Source: Treponema sp.
GTDB taxonomy: Bacteria; Spirochaetota; Spirochaetia; Treponematales; Treponemataceae
Reading direction: 5' to 3'
Length of the DNA stretch: 64,000 bases
Assembly (NCBI GenBank): GCA_016293915.1
Contig: JAEDCY010000004.1
Coordinates: forward strand, 1 to 64,000
Made by a program: the position numbers and the translations under genes. The notes below the pieces were generated by a model that ran no database searches, was not told where the DNA came from, and saw only the letters and a list, made by a program, of their open reading frames with translations. This document shows positions 23,787 through 32,444 of the stretch, piece after piece (the stretch's first letter is position 1; the number at the start of each line of letters is the position of its first letter).

Positions 23787-25706
23787 ATGCCTAGCTTAGA
23801 TTGGATTGGAAAAAAGAAAGTTGTAAATCATCATCTGGAAGTTCCCTTTAGAGTTTTAGAAAAGAAATATGATTTTTATGCAGAAGGAGGGGAAGGCCTT
23901 CCCCTGTCTCCAGCCGGCAAGCCGTCTTTCGCCACCCCTTCTCCTAAGGGGGACACCCCCTTAAAAACCCCCGAAAACCGCATAATCCACGGCGACAATC
24001 TGGAAGCCTTAAAATCCCTGCTTCCCGAATACGAAGGCAGAATCGACTGCATCTATATAGACCCCCCATACAACACCGGAAACGAAGGCTGGGTTTACAA
24101 CGACAACGTAAACGACCCTCGCATAAAAAAATGGCTGGGCGAAGTAGTAGGCAAAGAAAGCGAAGATTTTACCCGCCACGACAAGTGGCTCTGCATGATC
24201 TACCCCCGGCTCAAACTTTTGCAGAAGCTTTTGAGCGACAAAGGTGCAATCTTTATAAGCATAGACGACAACGAAGAGGCAAACCTGAAACTTGTTTGCG
24301 ACGAGATTTTTGGAAGCGGCAATTTTGTAGCGAATATCAGCTGGCAGAGAACGTATTCTATGCGAAATGATGTAAAGGGAATTGCATCAGAAGTTGAAAG
24401 TGTACTTGTTTATAGTAAAAATCCATGCTGGCAACCAAACAGACTGCAAAGAACAGAAGAAATGGATTCAAAATACAAAAATCCAGATAATGACCCTAAA
24501 GGGGCTTGGCGTAATATAGTTGCAAGTGCACCTGGAGCAGCGACCCATCAAGGAATGGTTTATGCAATTCAAAATCCATTAACTGGCGATTTTGCATATC
24601 CGCCACAAGGTCGCTGTTGGTCTCTAGGACAAGATCAAATGTTAAATGCTATGAATGAATGGTGTAACTACGAATTAAAAGATTTGCATGATATAGAAAA
24701 ACGTGCAGAAATGTGCGGAGTTTCCAAAGATAAAGTAAAAAAAGATGTTCTTGCCATAGTTATAAAAGATGATTTAGAAACGGCAAAACAAAAAGTGCTT
24801 AATATATTAAACAATGGTGTTCTTCCTGAATTCTATTTTTCGAAGCAAGGTTATGGAACATTAAGCCGTAAAGCATATCTTAATTCTGTTTCTGGTCGCC
24901 CTGTTACCAATTTTTGGTCATTTGAAGAATGTGGACATACAGATGAAGCTTCAAGATTGCTAAAAACTCTTTTTGACGGAAAAACAGTTTTTGACACTCC
25001 AAAACCAACCCGCCTAATCGAACGCATCCTGCAAATCGCCACAGAAAAAGATTCAATCATTCTAGACTCCTTCGCAGGATCCGGCACAACCGCCCACGCC
25101 GTTTTGAACATGAACCGCAAGGACGGTGGTAGGCGCCGCTTCATCCTCATAGAAATGATGGACTACGCAGAAACCATCACCGCAGAACGGGTAAAAAGGG
25201 TAATAAAAAATTACGAAAAGGAAAAACAAACGGATTTGTTCGCATCTAACGATGCTCACGAAAAAGAAAAGCGAAGTCCGTTAGGACTGAGCAAATCCGC
25301 TTGTTATGAATCCTTCAGTTTCTACGAACTGGGAGAACCGCTTCTTATCAACAATCTCTTGAATGAAAAGGTCGATACCCAGACCATCCGCGAATATATC
25401 TGGTTTACGGAAACAGGCAGAAAGATTCCAGATGAGACCACGAAACAAGTTCGGGGTGACGGTCATGCTGAACTTGTTTCAGCATCTGAAAATCAATATT
25501 TCCTCGGCTGCAATTACGGAGCCGCCTACTGGTTCTACTACGAAAAGGAAAAGGCAACAACCCTTGATATAGATTTCTTATCTACGATTAAGGGTAAATA
25601 CGAGCAGTACATCATCTATGCAGACATCTGCCTTATCCCCCAGGACTTGCTGCAGAAGAGTAATATCATCTTCAAAAAGATTCCCCGTGATATAAAGAAA
25701 TTTTAA
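23787..25706 (+). CDS. mod: Type III restriction-modification methyltransferase (Mod)
   Basis: A 639-residue DNA N6-adenine methyltransferase that should give both sequence recognition and protection in a type III system. Catalytic motif IV DPPYNTG is at residues 92-98 and the S-adenosylmethionine motif DSFAGSGTTAHA at about 427-438. This order (catalytic first) is the beta class usual for Mod. The variable stretch between them should hold the recognition domain. Two translated repeats occur: residues about 34-62 (GLPLSPAGKPSFATPSPKGD), just before the conserved NRIIHGDNLEALKSL, and about 550-567 (TTKQVRGDGHAELVSAS). The 25747 small gene and res at 25971 follow on the same strand. Confidence 0.93.
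   Translation: MPSLDWIGKKKVVNHHLEVPFRVLEKKYDFYAEGGEGLPLSPAGKPSFATPSPKGDTPLKTPENRIIHGDNLEALKSLLPEYEGRIDCIYIDPPYNTGNEGWVYNDNVNDPRIKKWLGEVVGKESEDFTRHDKWLCMIYPRLKLLQKLLSDKGAIFISIDDNEEANLKLVCDEIFGSGNFVANISWQRTYSMRNDVKGIASEVESVLVYSKNPCWQPNRLQRTEEMDSKYKNPDNDPKGAWRNIVASAPGAATHQGMVYAIQNPLTGDFAYPPQGRCWSLGQDQMLNAMNEWCNYELKDLHDIEKRAEMCGVSKDKVKKDVLAIVIKDDLETAKQKVLNILNNGVLPEFYFSKQGYGTLSRKAYLNSVSGRPVTNFWSFEECGHTDEASRLLKTLFDGKTVFDTPKPTRLIERILQIATEKDSIILDSFAGSGTTAHAVLNMNRKDGGRRRFILIEMMDYAETITAERVKRVIKNYEKEKQTDLFASNDAHEKEKRSPLGLSKSACYESFSFYELGEPLLINNLLNEKVDTQTIREYIWFTETGRKIPDETTKQVRGDGHAELVSASENQYFLGCNYGAAYWFYYEKEKATTLDIDFLSTIKGKYEQYIIYADICLIPQDLLQKSNIIFKKIPRDIKKF
23887..23973. repeat. G+C-rich palindromic insertion near the Mod N-terminus
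   Basis: An 18-bp perfect palindrome, aggggaaggccttcccct, starts at 23888 and is followed by cagccggcaagccgtctttc and an inverted pair, aagggggacacccccttaaaaacccccg. Composition is far more G+C-rich than the flanks, and the stretch lies between two conserved parts of the protein. It is a different repeat family from A and B. Confidence 0.7.
25435..25487. repeat. Family A double repeat inside mod
   Basis: accacgaaacaagttcggggtg and gtcatgctgaacttgtttcag are read as KQVRGD and HAELVSAS. The same two-part element is found in res at 27337, in the opposite order. Confidence 0.88.
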
Positions 25707-25746
25707 AAAGTATGATATAATAAAATAAATTAAATAGGAGGCAGAT

Positions 25747-25956
25747 ATGAGAAAAGAGTTTTGTGAAAAAGACGGAATCCTCATTACTTATACAGAAAAT
25801 GATGTATGTTTCGAAGACTGCAAGACGGCAGAAGCTATATTACTCAACAATGATGGAAGTATTATTCATTCCAATTTTAACGATGAAAAAAACAAATATT
25901 TTCAAGACTATCTGAAAAGACTTTATCCAGTAATTACTACATTCTATAAAGATTAA
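25747..25956 (+). CDS. Small protein encoded between mod and res
   Basis: A 69-residue acidic, soluble protein beginning MRKEFCEKDGILITYTENDV and ending YPVITTFYKD, with Cys residues at positions 6 and about 21-25. A strong taggaggcag ribosome site lies 6 nt upstream, so expression is likely. No known domain was recognised. It lies 40 nt after mod and 14 nt before res, in the same operon. Candidate roles are a helper or inhibitor of the restriction complex, or an unrelated passenger; nothing in the sequence decides this. Confidence 0.75.
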   Translation: MRKEFCEKDGILITYTENDVCFEDCKTAEAILLNNDGSIIHSNFNDEKNKYFQDYLKRLYPVITTFYKD

Positions 25957-25970
25957 GAGATACAACTATT

Positions 25971-28697
25971 ATGGAACTTAAATCATATCAGGCACGAACA
26001 ATACAGGAGCTCAAAGAATTTATTGCTTTTACTAAAACTTCAAAAAATGCAGCCGAAGCTTATGAGCAATACTGGAAATCAAAGGGCATTATTCCATCTT
26101 CAGATGCAAACATAAAGCCTTACAATGATTCTGTAAAAAACGCTCCCCACGTCTGCCTAAAAGTTCCAACTGCCGGCGGTAAAACTTTTATTGCCTGTAG
26201 TTCCCTTAAAGCTATTTTTGACCAATACTCCGCAATTCAGAAAAAAGCTGTTGTCTGGCTTGTTCCTTCAGATTCAATTCTTGAACAGACAAAGGCAGCA
26301 TTGAAAAATCCAAATCATCCATACCGTCAGCGAATAAATGTTGATTTTGCAAACCGCGTAGAAGTTTATGAAAAATCAGAGCTTCTTGCAGGCCAGGGAT
26401 TTTCTCCAACAACTGTACAAGAAAATCTAAGTATCTTTGTTTTGAGCTTTGACAGTCTGCGTACAAGCAAAAAAGAAGGGCGAAAGGTTTATCAGGACAA
26501 TGGTGCATTAATGAACTTTTCTGATGATATTGGAGCAGATTCAACTGATGAAGATATTACTTTAATGAAAGTTATTTCTTCACTGCATCCAATTGTAATT
26601 GTAGATGAAAGTCACAATGCAGTATCGGAGCTTTCAATTGATATGCTCAATGTTTTGCAGCCGTCTTTTGTTTTGGATTTAACTGCAACTCCGCGAGAAA
26701 GCTCAAACATAATCAGCTTTGTAACCGCCCAGGAATTGAAAAATGAAAACATGGTAAAGCTTCCTGTTATCATTCAGAATAATTCCAAAATTGAAGGAGT
26801 AATTGGAAACGCTCTTCATCTCCGCCGTGTACTTGAACTGAAGGCAAAGGAATGTGAAAAGAATTACGGAACTCCGTATATCCGCCCGATTGTACTTTTT
26901 CAAGCTCAACCAAAATCAAAAGAAGAAGCAGCGACCTTTGAAAAACTAAAACAGATTCTCATTACGGCAGGATGCAAAGAAGAAGAAATTGCGATTAAGA
27001 CTGCCGAAATCAACGAGCTCAAAAATGTAAACCTGATGAGTAACCGTTGTAAAATCAAATATATCATTACGGTAAATGCACTCAAAGAAGGATGGGACTG
27101 TCCTTTTGCTTACATTCTCGCAAGTGTTGCAAACCGCTCTGCCGATGTTGATGTAACCCAGATTCTCGGCCGCATTTTACGTCAGCCTTATGTTCAGCAC
27201 CTGCCGGATGAAAATCTAAACACAAGTTATGTCCTTACAAACTCAAGCGACTTTTTCAAGACAGTAGAAAGAATTGCCTATACCCTTAATCAGAATCATT
27301 TTACAGGAAAAGATTTCAGGGCTTACGACGAAAATGGTCATGCTGAACTTGTTTCAGCGTCTCCTAGCGAAGAGATCCCGAAACAAGTTCGGGATGACGA
27401 AAATCTGCAATCAGAATTGGAACTTACACCTCAAACTGTTGATTCAAAAATCACTGATACCTCAAACACTCAAGGCAGTGATGATCTTAATAATGCTGAT
27501 GCTTCTTTAATTGGTTTCTATAAGGACTCTGGTTTTGATGATACTGCTCAAAGTCCGGTATCAGAATATGAAAACTCAATTCCAGATAGCACAAAGTCAA
27601 TTCTTGAAGAGGCACAGAACGCCGCAAGCCAGGCCGCACAGGAAAAAGAAGAAAATATAAATCAGCAAACAGAAGTACCAGAATTGCAGAGTCAGCTTAA
27701 GAAAAATCAGTATGCAATGAAGGAAGAATTCAAGGAATTTGCTTCATCATTAAAAATACCTCAGTTCAGTCTGCCGGTTAAACTTCCGCCTCAGTTCAAT
27801 TTTGATAATATTGATTTAGAAAACAGCGGAACTAAATTCCATAAGTCATATCTTTTACAGGGTTTTGAGCTCAGCAAAGAAGATACAAAAATCAACTTTT
27901 CCGCTGATATAGAAATGTATGAAATTGATTCAAGCGAAAACCAGTATCAGCAGATGACTTTCAAACGCATTACTGGAACAGAACTTGAAAGCATTAAAAA
28001 GATAATCTGCGATAAGAACCAGAAAAAAGAAGCCCGTATTGAAATTGCAAAATCTCAGGTTATGGAAATTATGGGCAGTAAATACCCGATTGATGACAAG
28101 GAACTTGCCGCCTACATTGAGCACATTCTTAAAAACTTTACAGAAGAAGAGTTTGAAAAGTTTGCTTCAAATATCCTGCTTTATTCAAAAACAATCAGTG
28201 ATAAAATTGATGAATTAAGCGATGCTTACTGCGAGCCAAAATTCTATGACGATGTTGAGTCAGAAAAAATACAATTAAATTACTGGTATGCACTTCCAGA
28301 GATTATGACTATTGCAAATCCGACAACTCTGTCTATTCAAAAGTCTCTTTATGAAAAAGAGGGCGAGATGAATGATTTTGAAAAGCTCGTAATTTCGGAA
28401 GTTGCTGTTTTACCAAATGTAGAATGGTGGCACAGAAATCCATCCCGGGGTGAAGGTTTTGAGATTAATGGCATTACAAATCATTATCCTGATTTCATAA
28501 TCAAAACCATCAGCGGAAAAATCGTTATGCTTGAAACAAAAGGCGACCATCTGATAGCGACTAAGAAAATAAAGCTTGGAAATACATGGGCCCAAAATGC
28601 CGGAAAACAATTCAAGTATTTCCTTGTTTATGACAAGCTTCAGGTTGAGGGTGCAAAGACAAAAGAGGATTTTATTGAATTACTTAAACAGTTATAA
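25971..28697 (+). CDS. res: Type III restriction enzyme helicase-nuclease subunit (Res)
   Basis: A 908-residue superfamily 2 ATPase with a C-terminal nuclease, which with Mod cuts unmodified DNA after ATP-driven movement. Walker A is VPTAGGKTFIACSS (about residues 64-77), motif II VIVDESHNAVSE, motif III LDLTATPRES, and motif VI QILGRILRQPY. The endonuclease domain near the C-terminus has HYPDFIIKT and MLETKG, the PD-...ExK catalytic pattern. A translated family A double repeat lies at about residues 456-476 (GHAELVSAS and PKQVRDDEN), followed by a Ser/Thr/Asp-rich stretch of about 100 residues that looks like a linker. All catalytic motifs are intact, so the enzyme may be active. Confidence 0.93.
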   Translation: MELKSYQARTIQELKEFIAFTKTSKNAAEAYEQYWKSKGIIPSSDANIKPYNDSVKNAPHVCLKVPTAGGKTFIACSSLKAIFDQYSAIQKKAVVWLVPSDSILEQTKAALKNPNHPYRQRINVDFANRVEVYEKSELLAGQGFSPTTVQENLSIFVLSFDSLRTSKKEGRKVYQDNGALMNFSDDIGADSTDEDITLMKVISSLHPIVIVDESHNAVSELSIDMLNVLQPSFVLDLTATPRESSNIISFVTAQELKNENMVKLPVIIQNNSKIEGVIGNALHLRRVLELKAKECEKNYGTPYIRPIVLFQAQPKSKEEAATFEKLKQILITAGCKEEEIAIKTAEINELKNVNLMSNRCKIKYIITVNALKEGWDCPFAYILASVANRSADVDVTQILGRILRQPYVQHLPDENLNTSYVLTNSSDFFKTVERIAYTLNQNHFTGKDFRAYDENGHAELVSASPSEEIPKQVRDDENLQSELELTPQTVDSKITDTSNTQGSDDLNNADASLIGFYKDSGFDDTAQSPVSEYENSIPDSTKSILEEAQNAASQAAQEKEENINQQTEVPELQSQLKKNQYAMKEEFKEFASSLKIPQFSLPVKLPPQFNFDNIDLENSGTKFHKSYLLQGFELSKEDTKINFSADIEMYEIDSSENQYQQMTFKRITGTELESIKKIICDKNQKKEARIEIAKSQVMEIMGSKYPIDDKELAAYIEHILKNFTEEEFEKFASNILLYSKTISDKIDELSDAYCEPKFYDDVESEKIQLNYWYALPEIMTIANPTTLSIQKSLYEKEGEMNDFEKLVISEVAVLPNVEWWHRNPSRGEGFEINGITNHYPDFIIKTISGKIVMLETKGDHLIATKKIKLGNTWAQNAGKQFKYFLVYDKLQVEGAKTKEDFIELLKQL
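27337..27400. repeat. Family A double repeat inside res
   Basis: gtcatgctgaacttgtttcag, then gatcccgaaacaagttcggg with atgac, joined by a short spacer, translated without a stop. Nearly the same two arms stand between genes at 8239-8316. Confidence 0.88.
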
Positions 28698-28699
28698 TA

Positions 28700-28743
28700 G
28701 GGGGGATTGAGTGCTTTGCGGAGCAAAGTGTATCGAAACCACC
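28700..28743. repeat. Family B repeat after res
   Basis: ggggggattgagtgctttgc and ggagcaaagtgtatcg with aaaccacc; the inner part is palindromic (tgctttgc / gcaaagtg-like). It fills the gap between res and the gene at 28760. Confidence 0.8.
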
Positions 28744-28759
28744 ATAAGGATATTTTTTT

Positions 28760-29632
28760 ATGAACTTTTACGACACAAATGATATTCCATGCTTCGGTGT
28801 GGCTGGAAATTTTACAGGACATCTGGAACAGGCTGGAGAAGCCGCTGACTTCAAAAACGTTAAGACGCTCGAGCAAAACGCTCCAAAAGCCATTTTTCCA
28901 ACCTTTTTACCTAAAAAAGAGTCAAATTCTGGCCCAGACGCTTCAGTAATTCCAGAATTTCTCACAATCTTTCCTTTTGACCCAAAACGCATAATTTTCC
29001 CAAAAGGAGAAGAAAAGCTGCAGATAGAGCCGGAATGTGCAATCATCTTTGATGCCAGTTGGCAGGGCGACCAGTTAGTAGAACTCACACCGGTAAGCTT
29101 TGGCGCTTCTAACGACTGCTCAATTCGTAAGCAGGGATCAAAGAAAATCAGTGAAAAGAAAAACTGGGGAAGCTGCACTAAAGGCTTTTCAGAAAATCAG
29201 ATTGCCTTCGACTCTCAAAGCTTTACAGAAAACTGCAATCTCAACGACTACCGCATAGCAAGTTTTCTTATCAGAAATGGTGAAGTTCACGACTACGGCG
29301 AAAACTCAGCAGTCCGTGATTACAGCTATATCTATAAAAAACTCACCGACTGGATGATGGACAAGTTCAATCATCAACAAAACGAAGGTCCTGCAGAAGA
29401 TATTCACAGCTACCTGCTAGCCGCAGGCCGTCCGCCACGCATATTAGTTTCAATAGGCGCAACCCGCTACACAGCTTGGGGAGAATCAAACTTTTTGCAG
29501 AATGGAGACAAGGCCGTAGTTGTAGTGTATCCAGAATCAAAATACAAGCCGGAAGAAATCAAAAAAATGGCAGAAAAAGGCGACTTTTCAAACCGCTCAA
29601 TTTCTGCCCTGATTCAGACTGTAGAAATGTAA
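28760..29632 (+). CDS. Conserved protein of unknown function (possibly DUF5718 family)
   Basis: A 290-residue soluble protein. Conserved-looking segments are IPCFGVAGNFTGHLEQAGEA at the N-terminus, CAIIFDASWQGDQLVELTPV with FGASNDCSIRK at the centre, and NLNDYRIASFLIRNGEVHDY. These resemble the DUF5718 family, recalled by pattern and not checked; the ASNDCSIR and EKKNWG stretches hint at a FAH-like fold, which is speculative. There is a weak aagga site. It is separated from res by a family B repeat, so it need not belong to the restriction system, and it converges with the ATP-grasp gene, 17 nt away. Confidence 0.55.
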   Translation: MNFYDTNDIPCFGVAGNFTGHLEQAGEAADFKNVKTLEQNAPKAIFPTFLPKKESNSGPDASVIPEFLTIFPFDPKRIIFPKGEEKLQIEPECAIIFDASWQGDQLVELTPVSFGASNDCSIRKQGSKKISEKKNWGSCTKGFSENQIAFDSQSFTENCNLNDYRIASFLIRNGEVHDYGENSAVRDYSYIYKKLTDWMMDKFNHQQNEGPAEDIHSYLLAAGRPPRILVSIGATRYTAWGESNFLQNGDKAVVVVYPESKYKPEEIKKMAEKGDFSNRSISALIQTVEM

Positions 29633-29649
29633 TTCGCTGGTTACAATCG

Positions 29650-30957
29650 CTATGTAATTCTCTTTGCCTGAAGAATTATAGCATTGTCGGGGAATAATTC
29701 TTCAAAGTGTGCCACAGCCTTTTGTAAAACGGATTTTTCATCTGCTGCAATTATACATTCACAAAAGCCTTTTTCACGCTCCTGTTTTGCGGCAAGGTCG
29801 TTAGTCTGATTCAAAAGCTTCACTCCCGGCAGCTGAAGAATTTCTGACATCTCATTCTCCGTCATCAAAGGAAGCTTTAAACTCATCACAAATGGAGCAG
29901 GCTGGGGCAGAGCATTTTTTTCAACACAAGCTTTGTACATCATCTCAAAAACTGAAAGTCCGCAGGCTGCCGCATAGGTATAAGTCATTCCGCTCAAACG
30001 TGGATTCACTTCAATTATGTGCCATTTACCATCATCATCCAAAATCAAATCAACTTGAGCAGCCCCGCAAAGACCAAGCCCCTCAGCCAGCTTCAACATC
30101 ATTTCACGCAATTCAGCAGGCAACTCGCAAGTTCCATATTTCACACTTTGCTTTGGACTTGTAATTCCGTATTGATTTACACTGAACTCAAAAGGTGGTA
30201 ATACAGTGTAAGCACCCGGTAATCCATAAATCTCAAGGCCAAATTGACGGCCACTTATGAACTCCTCAATCAATCTGTTGGAATTATTACGCTTAGAATT
30301 AAGATAGCCCGCAACTTCGCCATAGGTATGGGCAACAGTCATTCCATAAGAACTTAGCCCCGTCGTATCTTTTATTATAACCGGAAGCCTCAGCCCTCGG
30401 ATTTGAGCCAGCACGCTTTCCTTATAAACATTTCGTAAAACTTCTTTATTACTGCCTGCACAAAAATATAAATCATGATCGCAGAAAACCGCAGCAGTCA
30501 CCTTAAATCCCAGACGCGCCAGCTCGTTATGAGTCCGCCATTTATCAAAACAAATCAGAGCTGTTTCTACCGAATGACAGATTGTCCTAATACCGGCAGC
30601 TTTTATTTTTTCTCCTACAATTGCATCGCTCACAGGAAGCCAGTCGTATGGCTCAATCCAGAAGGTCATTGCAATTGCCATGTCAGGCTTTAATGCTGCG
30701 ACAGTCCCGGCAAAAGTATCAGTATCAGTTTCGAGGGGAAGGTAATGTACATTAGGAAGAGTAAAGACAGCATCGTGTGAGCCATCAGTTTTCTCCGGCA
30801 AAAACATTCCAGGCTTCTGTGTTACGCAAAAAAACTCATGCTCGGGGTGAGCCTTACAAAAGTTGCTGAAAGTCGCAGCATTTTTCGGCATCACTTTAAT
30901 TTTAAAATTCTCTTCATCAAAAATATTTGAATTCGTACTGTAAAAAATAATTCTCAT
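29650..30957 (-). CDS. ATP-grasp ligase, substrate unknown
   Basis: A 435-residue cytoplasmic enzyme. The ATP-grasp core spans about residues 140-340: the Lys in LRLPVIIKDTTGLSSYGMTV, the acidic RLIEEFISGRQFGLEIYG, and the metal-binding AAQVDLILDDDGKWHIIEVN with PRLSGMTY. The N-terminal domain (MRIIFYSTNSNIFDEENFKI) is like the pre-ATP-grasp domain of D-Ala-D-Ala ligases and carbamoyl-phosphate-type ligases. Such stand-alone enzymes join an amino acid or small acid to an amine through an acyl phosphate. It is a single gene with no biosynthetic partner beside it; the MoxR operon upstream on the same strand looks unrelated. No Shine-Dalgarno sequence is evident. Confidence 0.82.
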   Translation of the reverse strand: MRIIFYSTNSNIFDEENFKIKVMPKNAATFSNFCKAHPEHEFFCVTQKPGMFLPEKTDGSHDAVFTLPNVHYLPLETDTDTFAGTVAALKPDMAIAMTFWIEPYDWLPVSDAIVGEKIKAAGIRTICHSVETALICFDKWRTHNELARLGFKVTAAVFCDHDLYFCAGSNKEVLRNVYKESVLAQIRGLRLPVIIKDTTGLSSYGMTVAHTYGEVAGYLNSKRNNSNRLIEEFISGRQFGLEIYGLPGAYTVLPPFEFSVNQYGITSPKQSVKYGTCELPAELREMMLKLAEGLGLCGAAQVDLILDDDGKWHIIEVNPRLSGMTYTYAAACGLSVFEMMYKACVEKNALPQPAPFVMSLKLPLMTENEMSEILQLPGVKLLNQTNDLAAKQEREKGFCECIIAADEKSVLQKAVAHFEELFPDNAIILQAKRIT

Positions 30958-30983
30958 TTATAACCCAGAAAAGATAGATCAGT

Positions 30984-32444
30984 TTAGAGTTTAACCTGCT
31001 CTAAAAACATTTTTATACTTTCAATAAAACGTGCTTCTTCTTGCGGTGGAAGCACGTTTTTATCATATAAAGCCTGTTCAAAAAGAAGACCTGCAGTATG
31101 AACAAGTTCTGCCATCTCTTTACTGACTTTTTTTTCAATAAGGGCTGTATACTCTGCAGGAGCAAGGTTTAAGCAATATTTTATTTTGTGAGACTCGCCC
31201 CAGTCTATAAGACGCATGAAGTGTTTTGTGAGACGGTCAATCTCTGCAGCTTTTTCCTTAGAGCGTCTTGTTTTTTTTAGGAAATCAATCATTGAATCAC
31301 GAAATTTTTTGCTTTCTACAGTTGAATATTCTTCCTTAATTTTCACATCCTTTGAAAATATATAATGAAAAAAGAGTTTTATATCTTCCCAGACATCATG
31401 TAAAAATTTTATTAATCTTCCTTCTGACCAGAAAACTCGCCAGTGATTTGTAAAGAAAGGCCTTATAAAAAAGTAAATCAATCCGACTGCCAGACTAACT
31501 ATTGCAGCATATTTTATTAGGGAATAAATAAACTCAAGAATCCAGTTAGGTTTGCCTTCCTGTAATCCAAGAAACTTGTTAGGATTTTCAATTATGGGTT
31601 CAGCAAATTCTTTTTCTTCATAATATTGCTGTTGTTCTATTTTTTGAGTATCTCTATATTCTTCCACATAATTTATTTTTATAAGTGGATTATCAGAAGA
31701 AATAACTGCAGCCGCGCCAGCTGAAATCATAAAAATCAATAATACAGAACGGAATAGTCTTTTTTTATCATGAACTATGTTTTTAAAGCCCAGAAAAGCA
31801 TAAAAAATATCATTTCTAAAAAGCCCCAGCATAAAATAACACAATAACACACTTAAGTAAAAAAGAATCACAAGCCCAATAATCAGAGGATTAAAAAGCC
31901 CTTCAGAAAGCTTTCCAAAAACAATTATGATAAACATTACAACACAAAGACCAAACAAAACAGCCTGCTGACCTTTTGTTTTTTCAGTTAAATCAATTGC
32001 TGAAAGATTATTGTGAAAAAGATAAGTTTCAAGTTCTTTTCCATCCAGACTTTCACATTCATAGAGAAATCTGTCATGAAGAATAAACATATCATTAATT
32101 CCAGCTTCAATAAAATATTCTACAAGCAGAAAAGGAATCAATGCATAGGGAGTATAACCTTGACCAAAAACAGCTGCAATTATAAGCACAATCATAATAT
32201 AAAAAAATATAAAAACTATATGCATGGAAGATTTGATTTTTTCCAATGCAAAAATCTGCAACACAAGAGTAAAAATCAATCCAGAAACCAGAAAAATAAT
32301 GTAGGTAAATATATTGATATATTGAACTTCAAACTCAGCTTTATTAATTACGGTAGAAAAAACACCTGTTGCAGTAAGTATAAGAGAAACAGCAGTTGTA
32401 AATACCAAAATCCTTTCAAAAATTCTGTTAAACGTTTTTTCCAT
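30984..32444 (-). CDS. Multi-pass membrane protein with DUF4129-like tail
   Basis: A 486-residue membrane protein. The N-terminal half has about seven hydrophobic segments (for example ILVFTTAVSLILTATGVFST), then a loop of about 70 residues, a further membrane helix (AAIVSLAVGLIYFFI), and a cytoplasmic C-terminal domain of about 130 residues ending SIKMFLEQVKL. The tail has the length and pattern of DUF4129 domains (FRDSMIDFLKKTRR, LAPAEYTALIEKKVSKEMAE). Such proteins commonly follow MoxR and DUF58 genes, as here. The start has a gaggaaat site located within the end of the DUF58 gene, with a 17-nt overlap, so translation is coupled. It is probably part of an envelope-associated MoxR complex. 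Confidence 0.75.
   Translation of the reverse strand: MEKTFNRIFERILVFTTAVSLILTATGVFSTVINKAEFEVQYINIFTYIIFLVSGLIFTLVLQIFALEKIKSSMHIVFIFFYIMIVLIIAAVFGQGYTPYALIPFLLVEYFIEAGINDMFILHDRFLYECESLDGKELETYLFHNNLSAIDLTEKTKGQQAVLFGLCVVMFIIIVFGKLSEGLFNPLIIGLVILFYLSVLLCYFMLGLFRNDIFYAFLGFKNIVHDKKRLFRSVLLIFMISAGAAAVISSDNPLIKINYVEEYRDTQKIEQQQYYEEKEFAEPIIENPNKFLGLQEGKPNWILEFIYSLIKYAAIVSLAVGLIYFFIRPFFTNHWRVFWSEGRLIKFLHDVWEDIKLFFHYIFSKDVKIKEEYSTVESKKFRDSMIDFLKKTRRSKEKAAEIDRLTKHFMRLIDWGESHKIKYCLNLAPAEYTALIEKKVSKEMAELVHTAGLLFEQALYDKNVLPPQEEARFIESIKMFLEQVKL

Noticed and set aside
23787..28697. Phase-variable simple repeat in mod
   Set aside because: No homopolymer or short tandem repeat long enough to slip was seen in the coding region.
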